NCBI GenBank assembly: GCA_005884715.1
Contig: VAZZ01000189.1
Span: forward strand, 1 to 11,616
Source: Alphaproteobacteria bacterium
GTDB taxonomy: Bacteria > Pseudomonadota > Alphaproteobacteria > Rhizobiales > Aestuariivirgaceae
Reading direction: 5' to 3'
Length of the DNA stretch: 11,616 nt
Shown: piece after piece, positions 7,177-11,616 of the stretch
How the letters are laid out: each line of letters opens with the position of its first letter
Position numbering within the stretch: position 1 is the stretch's first letter
The notes under the pieces: generated by a model
Told to the model about the DNA's origin: nothing
The model's database searches: none
The model's input: the letters and a program-made list of their open reading frames with translations, nothing else
Program-made: the position numbers and the translations under genes

Positions 7177-7656
7177 ATGATCGATTCGATAGTATCTCTG
7201 GAGGCCCTGGGACGGATGGCACAATGGTCGGCGACATTTGCTGCCGCGGTTTTCGCTTTGGCATTCACGGCGCAAGGTGCCAAGGCCGATCTCAAGCTGT
7301 GCAACAAGACCGAAAGCCGTGTGGGCGTGGCGCTTGGCTACAAAGACAAGGAAGGCTGGGCCTCGGAAGGCTGGTGGAATATTGGCGCCAATAATTGCGA
7401 GACCCTCCTCAAGGGTCCGCTGATCGCCCGTTACTACTATATTTTCGCCGTCGACTATGACAAAGGCGGCTCGTGGGGCGGCAAGTCGATGATGTGCACA
7501 AGGGACAAGATCTTCACCATCCGTGGCATCGGCAATTGCCCCGAGCGCGGCTTCCAGAAAACCGGCTTCTTCGAGGTCGATACCAAAGAGGAAGTCGATT
7601 GGACGATTTCGCTCTCGGGCGAAAAAACAACCACTCCCGGTAATCAAAGCCAGTGA
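7177..7656 (+). CDS. Secreted DUF1036 protein, upstream partner of pyruvate kinase
   Basis: A 159-residue protein whose mature part fits DUF1036: LKLCNKTESRVGVALGYKDKEGWASEGWWNIG, CETLLKGPL, ARYYYIFAVDYDKGGSWGG and KIFTIRG. A hydrophobic stretch (residues ~15-32) followed by QGAKA-D suggests signal peptidase cleavage after Ala37, so the protein is periplasmic. Four cysteines (42, 74, 107, 121) remain in the mature chain and may form two disulfides. The molecular function of the family is unknown. ATG 7177 is chosen for its AGGA 6 nt upstream; an alternative ATG at 7216 (Met14) follows GGAGG at 11 nt and would give a shorter signal peptide. A TTGACA at 7162-7167 could be a -35 element, but only a poor -10 follows, so the promoter is unresolved. 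The stop overlaps the GTG of pyk by 4 nt; the DUF1036-pyk pairing is common in rhizobia. Confidence -1.
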   Translation: MIDSIVSLEALGRMAQWSATFAAAVFALAFTAQGAKADLKLCNKTESRVGVALGYKDKEGWASEGWWNIGANNCETLLKGPLIARYYYIFAVDYDKGGSWGGKSMMCTRDKIFTIRGIGNCPERGFQKTGFFEVDTKEEVDWTISLSGEKTTTPGNQSQ

Positions 7657-9074
7657 GACGCAACCGCAGCGTCAAGGTTATCGCGACACTCGGGCCTGCC
7701 TCCTCCAGCCCGGAGATGATCGAGAAACTCTTTCTTGCCGGTGCCGATGTCTTTCGCATCAATATGAGCCATACATCTCATAAGCTGCTCGAGGAGCTGC
7801 ATGGTGCGATCCGCAAGGTGGAAGCCAAGCTCAATCGCCCGATCGGAATTCTGGCCGATCTTCAGGGCCCGAAATTGCGGCTCGGCACCTTCAAGGATGG
7901 CAGTGCGCGCATCACCGCCGGACAGACCTTCACTTTCGATACCGATCCAAGCCCGGGCGATGAAACCCGCGTCTGTCTTCACCATCCGGAAATCTTCTCA
8001 GCCGTCAAGGACGGCGATAATCTACTGGTCAATGATGGCCGCCTGCGTGTCGAAATCACCGATGTCAAACCTGACCGCTTGACCACTCAAGTGATCTTCG
8101 GCGGCGTCATGTCCGACAAGAAGGGCCTCAACCTTCCCGATACAATCCTGCCGATCCCGGCTTTGACCGAGAAGGATCGCGCCGATCTGGATTTTGCCGC
8201 CAATATCGGCGTCGACTGGATCGCCTTGTCTTTCGTGCAGCGCCCCGATGATGTCGCCGAAGCACGCAAGCTCATCGCCGGCCGCGCCGGCGTCATGGCC
8301 AAGATCGAAAAGCCCTCGGCACTCAACGCGCTGCAGGAGATTCTCGAGATTTCGGACGGTATCATGGTCGCGCGCGGTGATCTTGGTGTCGAATTGCCGC
8401 TCGAAACCGTGCCGGCGCGACAGAAACAGATCACCCGTGCGGCGCGGCGCGCCGGACGTCCGGTCGTCGTCGCAACCCAGATGCTCGAATCGATGATCGT
8501 CGAGCCGGTGCCGACACGCGCCGAAGTCTCCGACGTCGCAACCGCCGTCTATGAAGGTGCGGACGCCATCATGCTCTCGGCGGAAAGCGCTACCGGCAAC
8601 TGGCCCGACAAGGCAGTTGCCACCATGGATGCCATCGCGCAATCTGTCGAAAATGATGCGTTCTATCGCGGCATCATCACCGCGCAGAGGAGCGAGCCCG
8701 AGCCCACGAGCGCCGATGCGATTTCGGCCGCCGCCCGCCAGGTCGCCGAAACGCTCAATCTTGCCGCCATCGTCTGCTATACGGCATCGGGCTCGACCGG
8801 CCTTCGCGTTTCGCGCGAACGGCCAGACGTGCCGATCATCGCCTTGTCGCCGATCACCGCGACGAGCCGCCGGCTCGCTTTGGTCTGGGGCCTTCATTCA
8901 GTTCTCACCGATGATGCCCATGATCTCGACGACATGGTCTCTCGCGCCTGCAACATCGCGCAAGCCGAGGGCTTCGCCGATCCAGGCCAGCGCATCATTA
9001 TCACTGCCGGCGTTCCGCTCGGCACGCCGGGTGCCACCAACATGCTGCGCATCGCCTATCTTGGCCGCGACTAG
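7653..9074 (+). CDS. pyk: Pyruvate kinase, K+-independent residue set
   Basis: Converts phosphoenolpyruvate and ADP to pyruvate and ATP, the last step of lower glycolysis, in the cytoplasm. The 473-residue length is normal. The barrel (A domain) starts at VKVIATLGPAS and carries RINMSH (35-40); the B domain lies about 70-165. The active-site signature AGVMAKIEKPSAL gives catalytic Lys217 and metal ligands Glu219 and Asp243 (RGDLGVELP). ATQMLESM and PTRAEVSDVATAV (288-300) follow, then the C domain (~350-473). At the alkali-cation site the sequence is DLQGPKLRL (69-77): Leu70, Gln71, Lys74 and Leu77 equal the L113/Q114/K117/L120 combination of K+-independent pyruvate kinases, not the T/K/E/T set of K+-dependent ones. 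The start is GTG 7653, overlapping the DUF1036 stop (GTGA) and lacking a strong ribosome-binding site, so translational coupling is likely. No convincing terminator is seen in the 85 bp after the stop. Confidence -1.
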   Translation: MRRNRSVKVIATLGPASSSPEMIEKLFLAGADVFRINMSHTSHKLLEELHGAIRKVEAKLNRPIGILADLQGPKLRLGTFKDGSARITAGQTFTFDTDPSPGDETRVCLHHPEIFSAVKDGDNLLVNDGRLRVEITDVKPDRLTTQVIFGGVMSDKKGLNLPDTILPIPALTEKDRADLDFAANIGVDWIALSFVQRPDDVAEARKLIAGRAGVMAKIEKPSALNALQEILEISDGIMVARGDLGVELPLETVPARQKQITRAARRAGRPVVVATQMLESMIVEPVPTRAEVSDVATAVYEGADAIMLSAESATGNWPDKAVATMDAIAQSVENDAFYRGIITAQRSEPEPTSADAISAAARQVAETLNLAAIVCYTASGSTGLRVSRERPDVPIIALSPITATSRRLALVWGLHSVLTDDAHDLDDMVSRACNIAQAEGFADPGQRIIITAGVPLGTPGATNMLRIAYLGRD

Positions 9075-9159
9075 GCATCACGCTTTAGCGCCTGATACGC
9101 TTCCTCACGGATTGAATAGAGCGTAGCTTGCTTCACACAGATCATGATCGGAGCCGTCC

Positions 9160-9984
9160 ATGGATACAGAGCAGCAGGTCGCCAAGCACTACAGTCACGG
9201 CGCGCTTGAAAACGCCATCCTCGACGCGCTGAAGGCCAGCGGGACGAAAATCGACAGGCTTGCGACGTCGGATCTCGCCGGTGTGGACGAATTCCACTTG
9301 GGCTGGCGCGCCGCGACGGTGGAAATCGCCAAGGATCTCGGCCTTTCATCCGCCATGCATGTTCTGGACGTCGGCTCCGGCATCGGTGGACCGGCGCGCC
9401 ATTTCGCCGAAGCGCATGGCGCCCAAGTCACGGGCATCGATCTCACCGATGAGTTCGTTCAGGTCGCCAATGCGCTGACCCGGCGCTGCGGACTCGCCGA
9501 TCGCGCCCATTTCCAACAGGCGAGCGCGCTGGCCTTGCCCTTCAAGGACGGCACATTCGACGCGGCGACCATGATTCATGTCGGCATGAATATCGAGGAC
9601 AAGGCAAAGGTCTTTTCCGAAGTCGCTCGCGTGCTGCGGCCCAAGGCACACTTTGCCGTCTATGACGTCATGCGCACGGCCAAGGGCGACATCCCTTATC
9701 CAATGCCATGGGCGGCCACGGCGGCCACGAGCTTCGTCAGAACGCCTGACGACTATCGCGACATGCTCGTCGGGGCCGGCTTCAAGATCGAGGGCGAAGT
9801 CAGCCGGCGTGATCTGGCGCTCAAGCTCTGGGAGGAGATGCGCCGCAAGATAGCAGAGCAAGGACCGCCCAAGCTCGGCCTTCATGTTCTGATGGGCGAG
9901 GCTGCCAAGCCGAGGCTCGCCAATGTGATTTCAACGCTCGAGCGTGGAATAATCGCACCGATCGAGATGGTGGCACGGACATAA
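9160..9984 (+). CDS. Class I SAM-dependent methyltransferase
   Basis: A 274-residue cytoplasmic enzyme with a Rossmann-type SAM-binding domain. Motif I is VLDVGSGIGGPAR (68-80), the acidic residue after strand 2 is Asp94 (VTGIDLTDEF), motif II-like ALPFKDGTFDAATMIHVGMNI spans ~125-145, and motif III-like EVARVLRPKAHFAVYDV spans ~154-170. The GSGIGGPAR form and the IDLTDEFV block resemble the UbiE/COQ5 and glycine/sarcosine N-methyltransferase groups, but the substrate-binding part (~175-274, with PYPMPWA and a helical tail) does not let me name the acceptor. GGAG lies 6 nt before the ATG. It is preceded by an 85-bp gap after pyk, so it may be read through from that operon or have its own weak promoter. 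Its stop is only 3 bp from the stop of the convergent TPR gene, leaving no room for a separate terminator. Confidence -1.
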   Translation: MDTEQQVAKHYSHGALENAILDALKASGTKIDRLATSDLAGVDEFHLGWRAATVEIAKDLGLSSAMHVLDVGSGIGGPARHFAEAHGAQVTGIDLTDEFVQVANALTRRCGLADRAHFQQASALALPFKDGTFDAATMIHVGMNIEDKAKVFSEVARVLRPKAHFAVYDVMRTAKGDIPYPMPWAATAATSFVRTPDDYRDMLVGAGFKIEGEVSRRDLALKLWEEMRRKIAEQGPPKLGLHVLMGEAAKPRLANVISTLERGIIAPIEMVART

Positions 9985-9987
9985 AGG

Positions 9988-10596
9988 TCAGATCGGCCGT
10001 TCTTCGCTTTCGATTTCCTCGAGCGCGCGCTTCACGCTTTCCATATGCGGATTATAACTGAGCGCTTCTTCGAAGGCAGCGCGGGCCGCGGCCAGGTCGC
10101 CCTGCTGGCGCTTGATCATGCCGCGACCGGACAAGGCACCGAAATGTCGCGGCTCGAGCTCGAGGACCTTGTCGATATCTTTGAGCGAGTCATTGTAGCG
10201 GCCGAGAAGGAAATAGACGGTCGCCCGCTTGTTCCACGCTTCGGCATAGTCCGGATGCACGGTGATCACTTTGTCGAGGATGGAAAGAGCGGCGGCGGTT
10301 TCATTGACAGCCGAAGCTTTCGTGGCTTGCGTGAGGAGCGCGTCCGCCGTGGGACTGTCTGATGTCATCCACAGTGACCAGATCGATTGCTCGATCCGCT
10401 GCGCCTCCGAAGGATCCTGGCTCTTGATCAGGTGTGCGAACAACCTGTCAAGCTGCTCAGATCGGATTTCCGCCGGCTTCAGTCGGGCCACGGCCGGAAT
10501 GGCTTCAGAACTCTGATCGTGCGACGTCTGAGCCTCAGCCGCAAAGGCGAATGCAAGGATTGCGGATAATGCGATTAGACCGCGCCGGAGTGTCAT
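9988..10596 (-). CDS. Secreted tetratricopeptide-repeat protein
   Basis: A 202-residue protein from ATG 10596. It starts with a clear signal peptide (MTLRRGLIALSAILAFAFAAEA, cleavage likely after Ala22), so it acts in the periplasm or as an exported protein. Residues 23-80 are helical and unassigned. At least two canonical TPR units follow: about 116-149 (YAEAWNKRATVYFLLGRYNDSLKDIDKVLELEP) and 150-183 (FGALSGRGMIKRQQGDLAAARAAFEEALSYNP), with a degenerate unit before them at ~84-115. TPRs bind other proteins; the partner is unknown. The frame extends to a TTG at 10671, but that would bury the signal peptide, so the shorter start is chosen. GGAGG precedes the ATG by only 2 nt, too close for a normal ribosome-binding site, while a TATAGT box ends 7 nt before the ATG. 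It is tail-to-tail with the methyltransferase gene. Confidence -1.
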   Translation of the reverse strand: MTLRRGLIALSAILAFAFAAEAQTSHDQSSEAIPAVARLKPAEIRSEQLDRLFAHLIKSQDPSEAQRIEQSIWSLWMTSDSPTADALLTQATKASAVNETAAALSILDKVITVHPDYAEAWNKRATVYFLLGRYNDSLKDIDKVLELEPRHFGALSGRGMIKRQQGDLAAARAAFEEALSYNPHMESVKRALEEIESEERPI

Positions 10597-10603
10597 GGCC
10601 TCC

Positions 10604-10631
10604 ACTATAGACCGAGGCAGTGCGGCAACAA
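10604..10631 (-). promoter_or_regulatory. Candidate promoter of the TPR gene
   Basis: On the minus strand TTGTTG (10631-10626) and TATAGT (10609-10604) are separated by 16 bp. The -10 is 5/6 to consensus; the -35 is weak (3/6). The -10 ends exactly 7 nt before the ATG, so the transcript would begin at the start codon and be leaderless, as proposed for the amidohydrolase operon. Confidence -1.
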
Positions 10632-10689
10632 AATGAACACCGCCGCGAAGGCTCGCAGCGGTGATCCACAAAACCAGCAGACGGACCGC

Positions 10690-10815
10690 CTAACCCTGAC
10701 GGGCCTTGAAGCGCGGATTGGTCTTGTTGATGATGTAAATTCGGCCCTTGCGCCTCACGAGACGATTGTCCCGATGACGTTTTAGAAGCGATTTCAATGA
10801 GTTACGGATCTTCAC
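10690..10815 (-). CDS. rpmJ: Ribosomal protein L36 (bL36), zinc-free form
   Basis: A 41-residue, strongly basic protein: MKIRNSLKSLLKRHRDNRLV, then RRKGRIYIINKTNPRFKARQG. This is the complete L36 of the large ribosomal subunit. It contains no cysteine, so it is the C-minus (YkgO-type) form that lacks the zinc ribbon; this form is usual in alphaproteobacteria, where it is typically the main copy and not a zinc-starvation backup. The start codon is GTG at 10815-10813, fixed by the conserved N-terminus; only a weak GGTGA precedes it. The gene is monocistronic, with a consensus promoter 60-90 bp upstream and a stable hairpin in its leader. It is divergent from a small membrane protein gene and lies 93 bp upstream of the TPR gene on the same strand. 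The identity is firm. Confidence -1.
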   Translation of the reverse strand: MKIRNSLKSLLKRHRDNRLVRRKGRIYIINKTNPRFKARQG

Positions 10816-10835
10816 GGTAATCACCAAATAAATCG

Positions 10836-10858
10836 CACCCGGACCACCTGTCCAGGTG
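10836..10858 (-). promoter_or_regulatory. Hairpin in the rpmJ 5' leader
   Basis: On the minus strand CACCTGGAC (10858-10850) pairs with GTCCGGGTG (10844-10836): nine base pairs including one G-U, with a 5-nt loop. An alternative, mutually exclusive fold uses the palindrome CACCTG-GA-CAGGTG (10858-10845). It lies about 20 nt upstream of the GTG and is followed by a U-containing stretch (CGATTTATTT). It may control translation or attenuate transcription; function is inference. Confidence -1.
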
Positions 10859-10875
10859 CCTCTTTCGGAGGCGCG

Positions 10876-10904
10876 ACCATAGTGATATGGGCCTGCCCTG
10901 TCAA
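10876..10904 (-). promoter_or_regulatory. Promoter of rpmJ
   Basis: A perfect -35 TTGACA (10904-10899) and a -10 TATGGT (10881-10876) stand 17 bp apart on the minus strand. This is the best housekeeping-type promoter in the window. The predicted start of transcription near 10869 gives a leader of about 55 nt before the rpmJ GTG. Confidence -1.
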
Positions 10905-10925
10905 TTCCGCCTCCCGATCAAGTCC

Positions 10926-11141
10926 ATGTTCACCCCCCAATTCATTCTGACCGCACTCATTCTGGTGGCAGCGCTTTCGGCTATCGTCTGGATGATCATC
11001 CTCGAAAAGCGCCCGCGCACCGATCTCAATCCGCGCCTCGTCCCCACCACCGCCATCCTGCTCATTAGCGGTTTCATCGCCCTCCTCACTTTGATCCATC
11101 TGGTGAATCTGGTCGGGCTCAATACCGGACGTTTTCGCTGA
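10926..11141 (+). CDS. Small two-helix membrane protein (hypothetical)
   Basis: A 71-residue protein from ATG 10926. Two hydrophobic helices span residues ~5-26 (FILTALILVAALSAIVWMII) and ~43-65 (AILLISGFIALLTLIHLVNLVGL), joined by a basic loop LEKRPRTDLNPRLVPTT that should face the cytoplasm. The tail GLNTGRFR is short. I do not recognise a named family, although similar short proteins seem common in Hyphomicrobiales. The frame extends upstream to ATG 10887 (84 residues), but that start would lie against the rpmJ promoter and the added residues lack hydrophobic or conserved character; neither start has a strong ribosome-binding site. It is divergent from rpmJ, with overlapping promoter space, and convergent with the heat-shock gene, separated from it by a terminator hairpin. 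Confidence -1.
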   Translation: MFTPQFILTALILVAALSAIVWMIILEKRPRTDLNPRLVPTTAILLISGFIALLTLIHLVNLVGLNTGRFR

Positions 11142-11142
11142 C

Positions 11143-11177
11143 AAGGAAAAGGCGCCCGCACGCCCGTGCAGGCGCCT
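11143..11177 (-). terminator. Intrinsic terminator of the heat-shock gene
   Basis: AGGCGCC (11177-11171 on the minus strand) pairs with GGCGCCT (11156-11150), and inside a C/A mismatch GCAC pairs with GTGC around a 4-nt loop. On the minus strand the stem runs directly into TTTTCCTT, giving a good rho-independent terminator 18 nt after the stop of the small heat-shock gene. On the plus strand the U-tract is poor, so it may only partly stop the membrane protein transcript. Confidence -1.
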
Positions 11178-11195
11178 AACTATTTCAAACGGTGC

Positions 11196-11616
11196 TTAGG
11201 CCGCTTTCTTGTTCTCGATCACCTTAGGCTCAGTCTTGCCGCTGATGGCGACCGTGCGGGGCTTCATGGCCTCCGGGATTTCGCGCTTTAGCGCGATATG
11301 GAGCAGACCGTTGTCGAGTTCGGCGCCTTCAACCTGCACGTAGTCGGCAAGCTGGAAGCGGCGCTCGAAGGCGCGCTGGGCGATGCCCTGATGCAGGAAC
11401 TCGCCTTTTTGCTCGGTCTTGTCGGCCTTCTTGCCACTCACCGTCAGCGTGTTCTGCTTCACTTCGATGGAGATATCGTCCCGACCGAAACCGGCAACGG
11501 CCATGGTGACGCGATATTCGTCATCGCTGACACGTTCGATATTGTAGGGCGGATAGGCCGGGACCTCGAAATTCCCGACATTGTCGAGAAGCTGGGCCAG
11601 ACGATCAAAGCCGACC
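11196..11616 (-). CDS. ibpA: IbpA-type small heat-shock protein (Hsp20), N-terminus outside window
   Basis: An ATP-independent cytoplasmic chaperone that binds aggregating proteins and passes them to Hsp70/ClpB. About 139 residues are visible; the frame is open to the right edge (VGFDRLAQLLDN), which matches the N-terminal region of IbpA, so only some 10-20 residues are missing. The alpha-crystallin domain runs from PAYPPYNIERVSDDEYRVTMAVAGF through ISIEVKQNTLTVSGKK, FLHQGIAQRAFERRFQLAD and LDNGLLHIALKREIPE. A V-A-I triplet in PRTVAISGK stands where the C-terminal I-x-I/V oligomerisation motif lies. The tail ends VIENKKAA. E. coli IbpA/IbpB are close in layout; rhizobia often have several copies, so the symbol marks the subfamily. 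An internal ATG (MAVAGF) is not the start because the domain begins before it. Regulatory elements such as a ROSE thermometer would lie beyond the window. Confidence -1.
   Translation of the reverse strand, partial: VGFDRLAQLLDNVGNFEVPAYPPYNIERVSDDEYRVTMAVAGFGRDDISIEVKQNTLTVSGKKADKTEQKGEFLHQGIAQRAFERRFQLADYVQVEGAELDNGLLHIALKREIPEAMKPRTVAISGKTEPKVIENKKAA

Noticed and set aside
8022..8897. 291-codon open frame on the minus strand
   Set aside because: Antisense to the well-conserved pyruvate kinase; no domain features and typical shadow composition.
9346..9885. 179-codon open frame on the minus strand
   Set aside because: Antisense to the methyltransferase with its clear SAM-binding motifs; no independent support.
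1..11616. Mobile elements, CRISPR arrays, tRNA/rRNA genes, phage or defence systems
   Set aside because: I found no transposase or integrase motifs, no spaced repeats and no cloverleaf-like sequence; coding density and gene types are those of a stable chromosomal core.

Overview
The window is ordinary chromosomal DNA from an alphaproteobacterium, most likely of the order Hyphomicrobiales (Rhizobiales). This rests on a set of small families typical of that group: GapR (DUF2312), DUF1244, a DUF1036 protein directly upstream of pyruvate kinase, a DUF882 protein with a long tail, and a cysteine-free ribosomal protein L36. The DNA is GC-rich with tightly packed genes. I see no mobile element, CRISPR array, rRNA or tRNA. 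Genus or species cannot be read from the sequence.

Layout: (1) 1-1268, plus strand: the 3' part of a DUF882/peptidase M15-like gene, cut by the left edge. (2) 1328-5079, minus strand: a two-gene operon for a heterodimeric ABC exporter (MdlA/MdlB or BmrC/BmrD type); the genes overlap by 4 nt, and the NBDs carry complementary degeneracies, implying one consensus and one degenerate ATP site. (3) 5080-5704: sparsely coding, with one probable 45-residue membrane protein gene, an inverted repeat upstream of it and a 9-bp direct repeat upstream of the ABC operon. (4) 5705-7042, minus strand: a tight operon of N-formylglutamate amidohydrolase, DUF1244 and gapR. (5) 7043-7176: a divergent control region with a promoter-like -35/-10 pair and a perfect 13-bp palindrome. 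(6) 7177-9074, plus strand: a secreted DUF1036 protein translationally coupled to pyruvate kinase. (7) 9160-9984, plus: a SAM-dependent methyltransferase, convergent with (8) 9988-10596, minus: a secreted TPR protein. (9) 10690-10815, minus: rpmJ (L36), with a strong promoter and a leader hairpin, divergent from (10) 10926-11141, plus: a two-helix membrane protein. (11) 11196-right edge, minus: an IbpA-type small heat-shock protein followed by a strong terminator.

The genes are mostly housekeeping: glycolysis (pyk), chromosome topology (gapR), translation (rpmJ), proteostasis (ibpA), cell wall (DUF882) and export (ABC pair). They do not form one obvious pathway, and I did not find a new multi-gene system. 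The items most worth a second look are in regulation and small genes: two genes whose -10 boxes sit exactly 7 nt before the ATG (possible leaderless mRNAs), the rpmJ leader hairpin, the palindrome between the divergent operons, the 45-residue membrane protein, and the K+-independent residue set in pyruvate kinase.
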